A DNA stretch of 64,000 bases, taken from Aureibaculum flavum. GTDB taxonomy: Bacteria > Bacteroidota > Bacteroidia > Flavobacteriales > Flavobacteriaceae. Of the stretch, positions 19,317 to 29,127 are shown in pieces. Numbering within the stretch: the first letter of the stretch is position 1; each line of letters starts with the position of its first letter. The stretch spans positions 1-64,000 of the forward strand of contig NZ_JAEHFJ010000010.1 in the NCBI RefSeq assembly GCF_016406085.1. The letters run 5' to 3'. The notes beneath the pieces were generated by a model. It was not told the DNA's origin and made no database searches. It saw nothing but the letters and a program-made list of their open reading frames with translations. A program made the translations under genes and the position numbers.

Positions 19317-20876
19317 TACATAAATTAGTATTGTTAATGTAACAAGTATAAGTCCTGCCGTTTTTACAGCCGGCCATGATTTTTCATCAGAACCTTTATC
19401 CATATAAGGATGCTCTTCAACGGTTGGAAATAAGTATGAAACTAAAAACATGATGATAAAATTAAGCACAAATTCTATCCCCCAAAGGTGTACAAAATGA
19501 ATGTTTAAATCTAAAATAAATGTGGTTAAAATATAAAAAGTAAATCCAAAAAAGAGTCCCGCCTTAGCCCCTTTCGTATTAATTTGTTTAAAAAAGATAC
19601 CAGCTATAATTATTGAAGAAATGGGAATAAAAAAGATTCCATTTAATTCTTGAAGCAATTGGTACAAACCTTCTGGAGCATAAGCTACCATTGGAGCTAC
19701 ACAGATAGCAATTATGGCTAAAACTACAGAAGACAATTTTCCATATTTCACTAATTTTGCATCTGAGACATTCTTATCTATTATCTTTTTGTAAATATCT
19801 AAGCAGAAAATAGTACTGGCTGAGTTTAAAACACTGTTAAAAGTGCTCAATACTGCTCCTAAAATAACAGCTGCAAAGAACCCATATAAATACGTAGGTA
19901 ACACTTTTTTAACCAACATTGGGTAAATTAAATCAGGGGTTTCATAATATTGATCTTGAAAATAATAGAATGCTATAAGACCTGGTAAAACTATAATCGC
20001 CGGAACAAATAACTTTAAAACTCCTGTATATATCAATCCTTTTTGTGCTTCTACTAAGTTTTTTGCACCAAAAGCCCGTTGAATAATAGCTTGATTCATA
20101 CCCCAGAAATAGAGCTGGTTAATCATTAACCCCGTAAATAATACAGAAAACGGGAGCACGGAATCAGGTTTTCCAATAATATCAAATTTATCAGGTGCAA
20201 AATCATAAACAGTACTTAATCCGGTAAGCATATTACCATCACCAATTTGATAAAGTGCAATCGTTGGTATTAGTAAACCACCAAGCATTAATCCTATACC
20301 ATTTAAACTATCTGAATATGCAATAGCTTTTAAGCCACCAAAAACGGCATAGAAAGCTCCAATAACTCCAATAACCAAAACCGTAAAAATAAGTGAATGC
20401 TGTTTAGAAATGTTGAACATATTTGAGAAATCAAATACACTATCAATATTAATTGCACCAGAATACAATACTATAGGTAATAAGGTGATAACAAATGATG
20501 ACATTAACAAAAAGGCGACTACTGAACGTACAGCTCCATCAAAACGTTTTTCTAAAAACTCGGGTATGGTAAAAATACCCATTTTCATAAATTTAGGAAT
20601 GAAATAAATAGCTGCAATTACTAAAGCTATCGCGGAAGTGACTTCCCATGCAATAATAATGATACCATTTTTATAGGAGCTTCCATTCATACCTATTAAA
20701 TGTTCGGTAGAAATGTTAGTAAGTATCATTGAACCAGCAATAATAGGTCCTGTTAGACTTTTACCTGCTAAAAAATACCCTTTTGAAGTTGTGAATTTAT
20801 CTTTACGAAGTTTAAAAACAGTGTAAAATATTACAAAAAAAGTAAATCCAAAAAAACCCAAATAGGTATAAAACAT
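19305..20876 (-). CDS. Sodium:solute symporter (SSS family), possible inositol importer
   Basis: 523 residues with about 13-14 predicted membrane helices. The SSF signature regions are present (GPIIAGSMILTNISTEHLIGMNG near the first helices; AVFGGLKAIAYSDSLNGIGL in the middle). Its start lies 29 bases after the stop of the myo-inositol oxygenase gene on the same strand, so they form an operon; this suggests that myo-inositol or a similar polyol is the cargo. SSS proteins also carry glucose, galactose and sialic acid, so the substrate remains an inference. Its 3' end runs 12 bases into the opposing GH43 gene. Confidence 0.88.
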   Translation of the reverse strand: MFYTYLGFFGFTFFVIFYTVFKLRKDKFTTSKGYFLAGKSLTGPIIAGSMILTNISTEHLIGMNGSSYKNGIIIIAWEVTSAIALVIAAIYFIPKFMKMGIFTIPEFLEKRFDGAVRSVVAFLLMSSFVITLLPIVLYSGAINIDSVFDFSNMFNISKQHSLIFTVLVIGVIGAFYAVFGGLKAIAYSDSLNGIGLMLGGLLIPTIALYQIGDGNMLTGLSTVYDFAPDKFDIIGKPDSVLPFSVLFTGLMINQLYFWGMNQAIIQRAFGAKNLVEAQKGLIYTGVLKLFVPAIIVLPGLIAFYYFQDQYYETPDLIYPMLVKKVLPTYLYGFFAAVILGAVLSTFNSVLNSASTIFCLDIYKKIIDKNVSDAKLVKYGKLSSVVLAIIAICVAPMVAYAPEGLYQLLQELNGIFFIPISSIIIAGIFFKQINTKGAKAGLFFGFTFYILTTFILDLNIHFVHLWGIEFVLNFIIMFLVSYLFPTVEEHPYMDKGSDEKSWPAVKTAGLILVTLTILIYVLLS

Positions 20877-20905
20877 AGTAAAAGTGTTGATTAGTTAGTT
20901 AGTGA

Positions 20906-21772
20906 TTAAAATTTTAACGAAGATGGTAGGTATTTTGATACTAGCTCTTCATAATAAGGTCTGAGAGCTTTTGCATCTGGTTCTACGGGAGCTTTTGAAT
21001 ACAAATCATAGGGATTAAACTTTTTTACCCATTCAAACATTTCTAGATCCTTTTCATTCATCAAATGCGTATAGGCATTCTCACGATGTTGTGCATAAAA
21101 AGAATGGTATCTAATCATGTATAATGCAGGTTCTGGTAAGTAATTTTTTAATATTTGGTATAAATATTCATCATGACCCCAACTCATTTTCACCTTATCT
21201 AATCCACAATTAGGAGTATAAATTCCATATTTAGTATTATATCGTTCATCTTTAGCGTCTGGGTTCTTCTCAAAAAATTCAGGATATACAATGGTTTCTG
21301 AAAATTTACAACCTACTGGAAAAGTATCACCAACAACTGCCCATTGCGGTTCACCAAAAAGACATAATACCTTACCTAAATCATGAATAAAACCTGTAAG
21401 CACAAACCAATCTGGATGTCCATCTGCTCTTATCGCTTCAGACGTTTGCAATAGATGTTGAAATTGATCTAAATCAATATCAGGATCACTATCATCTACC
21501 AAGGTGTTCAGAAAATCTACGGCATCCCAAAGCGACATTTCTCTTTTATCAAACTTTAAAAATTCATTTTCTTTGTCACACACAAATTGATAAGTTTGAT
21601 TGATATGGTTTACGCGGTAAAACTCCTTTACCGTATCTACGCGTTCAGAATCTATATAATTTCTAAATTCCTCCTTTTCTTTGTTAGTAGCCTTCGGGTT
21701 GGGGTAACGCTCTTTTAAGTTATCTTCCCAATCGTCAATATTATCCATCGGATTATCATTTATCATATCCAT
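20906..21772 (-). CDS. miox: Myo-inositol oxygenase
   Basis: 288 residues, the normal size for the family, cytoplasmic. The HD-domain di-iron ligands are visible in order: [23 protein letters not shown] (HD near 129), MSWGHDEYL and [14 protein letters not shown], together with the family-typical [10 protein letters not shown] and [10 protein letters not shown]. The enzyme opens the myo-inositol ring with O2 to give D-glucuronate. It heads a two-gene operon with the SSS symporter. Glucuronate isomerase and later genes are not in this window. MIOX is best known from eukaryotes, and bacterial copies are comparatively scarce, which makes its place between two PULs notable. Confidence 0.93.
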   Translation of the reverse strand: MDMINDNPMDNIDDWEDNLKERYPNPKATNKEKEEFRNYIDSERVDTVKEFYRVNHINQTYQFVCDKENEFLKFDKREMSLWDAVDFLNTLVDDSDPDIDLDQFQHLLQTSEAIRADGHPDWFVLTGFIHDLGKVLCLFGEPQWAVVGDTFPVGCKFSETIVYPEFFEKNPDAKDERYNTKYGIYTPNCGLDKVKMSWGHDEYLYQILKNYLPEPALYMIRYHSFYAQHRENAYTHLMNEKDLEMFEWVKKFNPYDLYSKAPVEPDAKALRPYYEELVSKYLPSSLKF

Positions 21773-22122
21773 ATTTTTTTAAATTTTAAATTTATTGGCT
21801 ATCCGTTATTAATCTATCGTAACCTTGCGAATAAATATATTATATATTTCTATTGAAAAGATGGACTAATATTTCAAAATTATGGACAAATTCAACGATA
21901 AATCTTTGTGAGTAATCCATTTAGACCGATTCAATTAGACGATGATAATGTTAAAATTAAGTGAATTTTAGTTTTTATAAATGTTAAAGAATTTAGAAAA
22001 CTCATTGAACTTTCCATGTTTTTGAATAAAAAATCCATTCTACAACTCTCCATCTTATGTAATTTTAACAAAATATTAATAACAACAAATAATTAACTTA
22101 AATTTTAACTAAACAATTAAAT
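21773..22122. promoter_or_regulatory. 350-base divergent control region between MIOX and SusC of PUL 2
   Basis: No gene is visible. The region must hold divergent promoters for the inositol operon (minus) and PUL 2 (plus). The motif ATGGAC occurs twice in direct orientation at 21861-21866 and 21882-21887, 21 bases apart (two helical turns), a plausible site for a dimeric activator such as the hybrid regulator. The last 60 bases before the SusC start are almost pure A/T. Confidence 0.45.
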
Positions 22123-25100
22123 ATGGAAAAATTAAAACTCTTACTAATTGTCTTTATGGTAGGTTTTTCAGTTAATACATGGGCCCAAACTACAGTTTCA
22201 GGTACAGTATTAGATGATTTACAAGAACCTTTACCAGGAGCAAGCGTTGTTGTAAAAGGTACAAACAATGGAGTTGTAACCGATTTTGATGGTAAATTCA
22301 CTATTACCGTTAAAAATGAAAATGCTCGTTTATTAATCTCGTTTATAGGTTTTGAAACGAAGGAAATCAGCTTAGATGGATCATCTAATTACACTGTTCA
22401 ATTAGAGGTTGGTGCAAATGCTTTAGACGAAGTAGTTGTCATTGGTTACGGTTCTGTAAAAAAGACTGACTTAACAGGAGCTGTTGCTTCTATTAGTGCA
22501 GCCACAATAACAGAACAGAAAAAAACAGATATCGGTCAAGCAATTCAAGGTAGAATTGCAGGGGTAGATGTTAGAGCGTTAAGTAATAAGCCTGGAGCTC
22601 CACTTTCAATAGATATTAGGGGTAATACCGTAATAAAAAATAATGACGCAGGACGTGATGGAATTAGTGATAATCTTGATAGTGACCTTTCCAAACCACT
22701 TTATGTAGTTGATGGAATATTCTTTGACGACATTAATATTTTAAACCCTGCAGACATCCAACAAATGGATGTATTAAAGGATGCATCAGCAACTGCCATT
22801 TATGGTGCTAGAGGTGCTAATGGTGTTGTTATTATCACTACCAAAAATGGTATTGAAGGAAAAACAGTTTTTAGCTATGAGGCTACTTTAGGGGTGCGTT
22901 CTGCTACTAACATTCCTGATTTTTACAATGGTGATGAATATGTTGGCTTTGTAGATAAGGTATTAAGAAGTACAGCTTGGAAAGGATTATTTAAAAATGG
23001 ATATGAAGGTACTGTGGCTGACTATAATGGCCTAACAGTTGATTTGACGAGAGAATTTAAAAACACCAATGAAGAAGCTGATAATGTAGCCAATCGTCGT
23101 TATACAGACTGGGCTGGTGATTATAGAAAAACAGGCATACAAACAAGTCATAATTTAGCAATGTCTGGTGGTGCAAACGGCCTTACCTATAACGGTTCAA
23201 TTGGATATTTAAATGATGAAGGAGTTATGGGTATTGAAGGTTATGAGCGTTACAATTTAAGTGCTTCTATAACAAAAAAAATTACTGATAAATTTACAGC
23301 GGGTGTAAAAGCTTACTTATCATTGTCTGAACGAGAAGAAGGAAGTAGAGAGTTATTTAGAAGTACACTACGTTTAGCTCCAACAGTTAACTCATTTGAT
23401 CCAGATGGTAATGTTATTTTATTCCCAGATGATCAAGATGGTCGTTTTACCAATCCTTATTATGAAGATAAAGGTGCTTGGAAAGTGAATACAAAATCTT
23501 TAGATGTGATTGCTAATGTGTTTTTACAATATAAGCCTACAGAATGGATGAGCTTTAAAACGCAATTTGCTCCAAATATTAAGAACTCTAGATTTGGTGA
23601 ATATAGAGGTTTATATACAAAAGCGGCACGGAATGACCCTTCAAGAATCCAATCACATTATGATGCTTCTTTTAAAACATCTTATACTTGGGATAATATT
23701 ATAGATTTTGATTTTGATATTACAGATACCCAAAACTTAAAGGCTACTTTAATTTCTTCGGTTTATTATAATCAAAGTGAATACAGTAATATTGAGACAC
23801 GGAATTTTGATACAGACGCGTATTCATTTTACAATACTTCTGCAGGTCTAGATGTTAGAGCTTATAAAACAAATTATAGAAAAGAAACTTTATCTTCCTT
23901 TGCGGGTCGTTTAAATTACAATATTTTAGATAAGTATTTATTTACATTCACAGGTAGGTATGACGGATCTTCTAAATTAGCGGTAAATAACAAATGGGCA
24001 TTCTTTCCTTCTGCAGCATTTGCATGGAAAGCCAGTGAAGAAGATTTTTTACAAGATACAAGTTGGTTAAGTAATTTAAAATTCCGTTTAAGTTATGGTG
24101 AATCAGGTAATGATAGTCCGGTTAGTGCTTACAGTTCTTTAGCCTTTTTAGGTGGTGCTGATTATCTTTTCGGAGATACACATACTAATGGTGTAGATGT
24201 AAATGGATTACCTAATTATGATTTAACTTGGGAACGTTCTAAAGAAGTTAACTTTGGTATCGATCTAGGAATTATAAATAATAGAGTGCGTTTAGGTTTA
24301 GAGCTTTATAGAAAAAAAACAGTAGATGCAATTCTTAGTAGAACTTTATCAAATATTACTGGTTATGGATCGGCAATTGGAAATTATGGTTCTGTAGAGA
24401 ATAAGGGTATTGAAATCACTTTAAATACTGTAAATGTTCAAACGGATAATTTCAAATGGTCTACAAGTTTAAATTTTGCTAAGAATAAAAACTCAATTTT
24501 AAAATTGGATGGTTCATTAGATAAAGAGACTTATGGATCACATGGTGTACTTCAAGTAGGTCAACCAGTTGATGCAATTTATGGCTACAAAAACGATGGC
24601 ATATGGCAAATAGACGAAGCGGCTGAAGCTGCAGTTTACGGAGCCTTCCCTGGACAATATAAAGTAATAGATCAAGATAATAGTGGCACTTATGGGGCGG
24701 AAGATAAAGTTGTCTTGGGTCAAGTTTCTCCAGATTGGATTGGAGGTATGACAAATACTTTTACATATAAGAATTTAGATTTATCAATTCAAATATATAC
24801 AAGACAAGGATCTTACGGTCATTCAGAGTTTTATTCGCACTTTACTCCTTATAACGGTGATGATGCTAAATTTAATAGTCTGGATATGAATTTTTGGACA
24901 CCAAATAATCCAGATGCCAAGTATCCTGCTCCAGAATATGGCAATACAAATTGGTATTATGAAGATTTAAGTTTTGTGAAAGTGGGTAACATTGGTTTAG
25001 GCTATAATGCATCACAAGGTGTATTAGATAAATTAAAAATGGCTAGTTTAAGATTGTCTTTAGATGTACAAAATCCATTTACATTTACGGGTTACAAAGG

Positions 25101-25188
25101 ACCTGACCCTGAAACTGCATTACAAAACTCTTATAATGCGGGTTACATGACAAAAACAGTATTATTCGGACTTAAGGTATCATATTAA
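22123..25188 (+). CDS. susC: SusC-family TonB-dependent outer-membrane transporter (PUL 2)
   Basis: 1021 residues with a clean signal peptide ending ...SVNTWAQ. The carboxypeptidase-like domain (TTVSGTVLDDLQEPLPGAS), the segment DEVVVIGYGSVKKTDLTG and the plug end (ATAIYGARGANGVVIITTK) are all present, and the barrel ends ...GLKVSY. It differs from the PUL 1 SusC in length, signal and plug loops, so it probably imports a different oligosaccharide. It is the first gene of the co-directional run ending at 50183. Confidence 0.95.
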   Translation: MEKLKLLLIVFMVGFSVNTWAQTTVSGTVLDDLQEPLPGASVVVKGTNNGVVTDFDGKFTITVKNENARLLISFIGFETKEISLDGSSNYTVQLEVGANALDEVVVIGYGSVKKTDLTGAVASISAATITEQKKTDIGQAIQGRIAGVDVRALSNKPGAPLSIDIRGNTVIKNNDAGRDGISDNLDSDLSKPLYVVDGIFFDDINILNPADIQQMDVLKDASATAIYGARGANGVVIITTKNGIEGKTVFSYEATLGVRSATNIPDFYNGDEYVGFVDKVLRSTAWKGLFKNGYEGTVADYNGLTVDLTREFKNTNEEADNVANRRYTDWAGDYRKTGIQTSHNLAMSGGANGLTYNGSIGYLNDEGVMGIEGYERYNLSASITKKITDKFTAGVKAYLSLSEREEGSRELFRSTLRLAPTVNSFDPDGNVILFPDDQDGRFTNPYYEDKGAWKVNTKSLDVIANVFLQYKPTEWMSFKTQFAPNIKNSRFGEYRGLYTKAARNDPSRIQSHYDASFKTSYTWDNIIDFDFDITDTQNLKATLISSVYYNQSEYSNIETRNFDTDAYSFYNTSAGLDVRAYKTNYRKETLSSFAGRLNYNILDKYLFTFTGRYDGSSKLAVNNKWAFFPSAAFAWKASEEDFLQDTSWLSNLKFRLSYGESGNDSPVSAYSSLAFLGGADYLFGDTHTNGVDVNGLPNYDLTWERSKEVNFGIDLGIINNRVRLGLELYRKKTVDAILSRTLSNITGYGSAIGNYGSVENKGIEITLNTVNVQTDNFKWSTSLNFAKNKNSILKLDGSLDKETYGSHGVLQVGQPVDAIYGYKNDGIWQIDEAAEAAVYGAFPGQYKVIDQDNSGTYGAEDKVVLGQVSPDWIGGMTNTFTYKNLDLSIQIYTRQGSYGHSEFYSHFTPYNGDDAKFNSLDMNFWTPNNPDAKYPAPEYGNTNWYYEDLSFVKVGNIGLGYNASQGVLDKLKMASLRLSLDVQNPFTFTGYKGPDPETALQNSYNAGYMTKTVLFGLKVSY

Positions 25189-25207
25189 TTTTAAAATATT
25201 ATTATAG

Positions 25208-26851
25208 ATGAAAAAAATAAAAAATATAAATCAGATTATCGTCTTACTTGGTATTACACTATTATTTAGTGCCTGTAACAAGTATATAGAAGAAGATATT
25301 TATAGCGGTATTACAAGTGAGAACTTTATTGATGAAAATACCGCAGATCAATTAGTTGTAGGTCTATATGGAAATGTAAGAGGTGCTTTTCTAAATAGTG
25401 GTTACAAATATTTAGGAACCGATGTTTTCACCACACAATTAGAAATTTTTAACACTTCTAGTGAAAATGATTATGTCAGTTTTAATGCCTCACAAACCAA
25501 CGGTATTTGGAATGCTAATTATGGTATAATTTCAAAGGCGAACACGGCTTTAAACAGATTTGAAAATGAAATTAACTGGAGTTCTGGTAAATTAGCTGAT
25601 AAGACCTATGGGTTAGCTCAAATAAGAGCTTTGAGAGCTGTTGCCTTTTTTAATTTGGTACAACAATTTGGAGGTGTAGTTCTAGATTTAGAAGAACCTC
25701 AAAGTATTCGTAATGACTACACACGTTCTTCAGAGCAAGAAACATATACTTTAATTATTAGTGAGTTAGAAGCTGTTATTCCAGATTTAAAAGCTGATCC
25801 TGAAACAGGTAGATTTTCTAAACGTGCCGCACAACATGTATTGGCAGAAGTATATTTAACAAGAGCTTATAAAGATTATGGACAAAGCACTGATTTTCAA
25901 ACTGCAGCCGATTTAGCTGTACAAGCCATTGATGGTTATGACATTAGAAGTCAATCTTTTGCTGAAGTTTTTGCTTATGACAATCAAGTGAATGACGAAA
26001 TTCTTTTTGCTGGACAATATGGAGATACTGGTTTTTCAGAAGACAATGGCAATAACATGCACTCTTTTGGTATGTATCAAGTATTTAATTTACCTGGTGT
26101 AAGTAGAAAAAACCCTTATGGTGTTAAACTTAGCAATACAATGCCCACTCCTTACTTTTACTCTTTATTTACCGATAACGATTCTAGAGAAGATGTAACT
26201 ATTCATAGAACAATAATAGCAGACGAAGAAAGTGGATTAGGTACTGATATAATTAATCCAGGTGATACTATTATCTATTTTCCGAAATATGCATTGAATG
26301 AAACAGAACTTAAAGATAAGTTAGATCGTTATTGGGTATATCAACCAGATCAATATTTATTTGGTAGACCTGATGATATTGATGGAGTAGTTTATAAGTA
26401 TTCGTTAAATCCAGAGTTTATTAGTTTTCCAATATTAAAGAAATTTGATGATGAAATTTTTGAAGAAAGTGGTAGTGGTGCTCGTGACAATTTCATTTAT
26501 AGAATAGCTGGTACCCATTTAATGGCAGCAGAAGCTTTTTTAGGTGCTGGTAATACTGCACAGGCTTTATTTCATTTAAATAGAGTTAGAGAACGAGCAA
26601 CGGGTGTTGCTGATTATTACACCTCTATTGATTTAGATGATATTCTTGTTGAAAGAGCATTAGAGCTAATAGGTGAAGAAAATAGATGGACTGTTTTAAA
26701 ACGTATGGGGAAATTAGAGGAAAGATTAATATATAATCCTCATTATGTAGATCACGGTGCGTTTGATGCTTCTAAACATTTATTGCGTCCTATCCCTGTA
26801 AAAGAGATTGAGATTTCTCCAGAAACCATGACACAAAATCCTGGTTACTAA
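25208..26851 (+). CDS. susD: SusD-family glycan-binding lipoprotein (PUL 2)
   Basis: 547 residues. The lipoprotein signal reads ITLLFSACNKYIEEDIY. Family segments include NFIDENTADQLVVGLYG, QIRALRAVAFFNLVQQFGG and the C-terminal VERALELIGEENRWTVLKRMG. It begins 19 bases after the SusC stop and acts as the substrate-capturing lid of that transporter. A strong hairpin lies between it and the enzyme genes. Confidence 0.95.
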   Translation: MKKIKNINQIIVLLGITLLFSACNKYIEEDIYSGITSENFIDENTADQLVVGLYGNVRGAFLNSGYKYLGTDVFTTQLEIFNTSSENDYVSFNASQTNGIWNANYGIISKANTALNRFENEINWSSGKLADKTYGLAQIRALRAVAFFNLVQQFGGVVLDLEEPQSIRNDYTRSSEQETYTLIISELEAVIPDLKADPETGRFSKRAAQHVLAEVYLTRAYKDYGQSTDFQTAADLAVQAIDGYDIRSQSFAEVFAYDNQVNDEILFAGQYGDTGFSEDNGNNMHSFGMYQVFNLPGVSRKNPYGVKLSNTMPTPYFYSLFTDNDSREDVTIHRTIIADEESGLGTDIINPGDTIIYFPKYALNETELKDKLDRYWVYQPDQYLFGRPDDIDGVVYKYSLNPEFISFPILKKFDDEIFEESGSGARDNFIYRIAGTHLMAAEAFLGAGNTAQALFHLNRVRERATGVADYYTSIDLDDILVERALELIGEENRWTVLKRMGKLEERLIYNPHYVDHGAFDASKHLLRPIPVKEIEISPETMTQNPGY

Positions 26852-26896
26852 GAATAAATCAGAGTATTTAAAATATATTATTTGAGTTAGTTTTTT

Positions 26897-26934
26897 ATAT
26901 AGGCAGGTAATTATACTACCTGCCTATATTTTAA
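26897..26934 (+). terminator. Terminator-like hairpin after SusD (PUL 2)
   Basis: ATATAGGCAGGTA (26897-26909) and TACCTGCCTATAT (26917-26929) are a perfect 13-base inverted repeat with a seven-base loop, followed by TTTT. As in PUL 1, it sits directly after susD and probably lowers transcription into the enzyme genes. Confidence 0.85.
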
Positions 26935-26950
26935 CAATAGCGTAATTAAA

Positions 26951-29014
26951 ATGGCAAAAATCATACGTCATAGGGTAATCTTTTTTTATACAATTTTAAG
27001 CATCAGCTTATTAATATCATGTAAGCCAGACGTTGCCAAAAACCATACTATTTATTTAATCTATGGTGAAAATGCTTCAGAATTAGAATTAAATGCTATA
27101 AACGATTTAAAAGTAGATTTAACTAAAATCAGTGATACTGATATTCATATAATTTCAGAAAATAAAGAGACACCTTCTCAGGGTATATTCTTTGTACTTG
27201 GCACTCCAACATCAAGTACTTTAATCTCAAAAATGGCAACCAATGATGGATTAGCTATTAGTGTAATTCAACCTGGACCAAGGGGTGGTATTTGGGCTAA
27301 AAAAGAAATAAAAAACAACATACAAGCTATTGTAATAGCAGGTTCTGATGTACAAGGTATGCAATATGCCATCTATGATTACTCTAAGGAAATTCTAGGT
27401 GTAGATGCATTAGAATATTGGACAGGTACACAGCCAAATAAAAATAAGAAAATAAACTTTTTTGATTTTGAAGAAAGAACTATTTCCCCACCACAAATAC
27501 CAATATTAGGTTATTTTGAAAATGATGTCGATGAATTGGCAAATTACCGTGGTAAGTTATTAGAATATGATTGGGAAAGTTATACCGAACTAATAAATTC
27601 TTTAGTTAGAATGCGTTATAATGCCATTCAACTTTTTGACATGTTGGGTCGTCCTGAATTTTTTACCAGACCTGAATATAAAAAATTAAATCCAGATTAT
27701 AAACTTCGCGTTTCTTATGTTGATAGTTTGATAAACTATGCACATGAAAAAGGGATGATGGTTCAAATTGACATTAGCTTAGGTTATAAAATAAAACCAT
27801 TAGATCAAAATAAAGCGGACTGTTGGACAGATTACAAACAAGATTGGATAGATACATGGACCTACTATTTTGAGGAAACACCCTTTGCAAAAGCTGATAT
27901 TTTCTCATTACGCCCCAGAAATCAAGTATGGGATTGGGAATATAAAAGTTCTTGTGGTGAAGATAAAACAGAGGTATTTAATGAAGTATATCAAGTTTTA
28001 GGTGACTTAATTGATAAACACAATCCGAATGCTAAAAAAGTATTGGTCTGTTATGCGGATGGAATGGAAATGTTTAATAACAATTTCAGTCCTCCTAAAG
28101 ATTGGTTAGTAGCATGGTCAGATGATGGATTTAGCGGTTTTAAGCATCTACCTGAAAGTACAAAAGGTTATGATTTCGGAACCTATATGCATGCCGGATT
28201 TTGGCTTAACCATACCGTACATGACCCCTACCCTAATAAAATAGATACCATAATGAAAAGTATGGTAAGAAAATATAAAGCTGACAAATATTGTTTGGTT
28301 AATGGGCAAACATTTCGTCCCTTTCTTTTAAATATGGAAGCCTTCTCTGAGTTATCAAAAAATGTTGAAGCCTTTGATGGTGATACCTTTTATAAAGAAT
28401 GGACACAAAGATATTTTAATAATGAAGCTGCTGACTTTGCTATTAAATCAATGAAAAAGTTACATGAAGCACAATTAAATAGAGGCGGTTACGTAGAACA
28501 TTTATGGGAAATTAGAGAAACAGTGTCTTACTTGAGTAATTCACCAATTAGACGGCCTGGTAAAACACCAGTGCCTTTTAATTACGAGGCTGTTGCTGAA
28601 AATTATGAGCATATCGATAAACGTTTAACGTTGGCAAAAGAGTCACTAGACTTTGCAACTAAAGGACTACAATTTGTATCTGAAGGCGACAATTTTTATA
28701 ACGATTATATCGTACTTCCAATTCATCTTTATTTGGATTTAATAGATTTTGAAAATTGTTTACATAGGATGTCGAAATTTAAAAGGGCATTTGAAGAAAC
28801 AAATGATAACAGTGAATTAGCTAAGGCTATTCAATTATTAGACGAAGCCCATAAGAAATTAGACATCATTCTTAAAAGAAGTTTGGAAGGCGACAAGAAT
28901 AAAAAATGGAAAAATTGGTATAATCCAGAAATCAGAAGGCCAAATAATGGATTTCCATCCAAAGAAATGCTTGAAGCCATTCATACCAATTTGATGAAAA
29001 TAAAAAGTAATTAA
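26951..29014 (+). CDS. GH115-like lipoprotein, short and with a divergent active-site region
   Basis: 687 residues with a lipoprotein signal (ISLLISCKPD). The order of segments follows GH115 alpha-glucuronidases: an N-terminal domain ending AIVIAGSDVQGMQYAIYDYS (compare IGSDRRATAFGLLELS in the GH115 at 41238), then a barrel with RMRYNAIQLFD, WLVAWSDDGFSGF and YMHAGFWLNHTVHD, matching LVWTDDNYGYM and YYHTSYWGRPHD in the full-length enzyme. It lacks the roughly 300-residue C-terminal region of normal GH115. Where the full-length enzyme has VGMRGEHDSP, this protein reads SLRPRNQVWDWEY, so catalytic residues may differ. It could be a distinct hydrolase family. It lies first among the PUL 2 enzymes. 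Confidence 0.6.
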   Translation: MAKIIRHRVIFFYTILSISLLISCKPDVAKNHTIYLIYGENASELELNAINDLKVDLTKISDTDIHIISENKETPSQGIFFVLGTPTSSTLISKMATNDGLAISVIQPGPRGGIWAKKEIKNNIQAIVIAGSDVQGMQYAIYDYSKEILGVDALEYWTGTQPNKNKKINFFDFEERTISPPQIPILGYFENDVDELANYRGKLLEYDWESYTELINSLVRMRYNAIQLFDMLGRPEFFTRPEYKKLNPDYKLRVSYVDSLINYAHEKGMMVQIDISLGYKIKPLDQNKADCWTDYKQDWIDTWTYYFEETPFAKADIFSLRPRNQVWDWEYKSSCGEDKTEVFNEVYQVLGDLIDKHNPNAKKVLVCYADGMEMFNNNFSPPKDWLVAWSDDGFSGFKHLPESTKGYDFGTYMHAGFWLNHTVHDPYPNKIDTIMKSMVRKYKADKYCLVNGQTFRPFLLNMEAFSELSKNVEAFDGDTFYKEWTQRYFNNEAADFAIKSMKKLHEAQLNRGGYVEHLWEIRETVSYLSNSPIRRPGKTPVPFNYEAVAENYEHIDKRLTLAKESLDFATKGLQFVSEGDNFYNDYIVLPIHLYLDLIDFENCLHRMSKFKRAFEETNDNSELAKAIQLLDEAHKKLDIILKRSLEGDKNKKWKNWYNPEIRRPNNGFPSKEMLEAIHTNLMKIKSN

Positions 29015-29069
29015 ATGAAACGAGCATGTTCAGAATTTCATCATCCAAATGAATGTTTAATTGCGAACA

Positions 29070-29098
29070 GTCCCGATCCCGAAGCGTCGGGACGGGAT
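29070..29098. repeat. GC-rich inverted repeat in an intergenic gap
   Basis: GTCCCGA (29070-29076) and TCGGGAC (29087-29093), nested with ATCCCG/CGGGAT, form a compact palindrome whose composition is very different from the surrounding AT-rich DNA. Short CCCGA..TCGGG palindromes of this kind recur in flavobacterial genomes, which points to a dispersed REP-like element. It lies between the GH115-like and GH92 genes and could stabilise or end the upstream transcript. Confidence 0.6.
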
Positions 29099-29127
29099 GA
29101 CCATTGAAAAATAATAACCATAAACAC

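Noticed and set aside
24479-24754. Minus-strand open frames inside SusC of PUL 2
   Set aside because: They are antisense to a conserved barrel region, and their products have no domain, signal or neighbour support.
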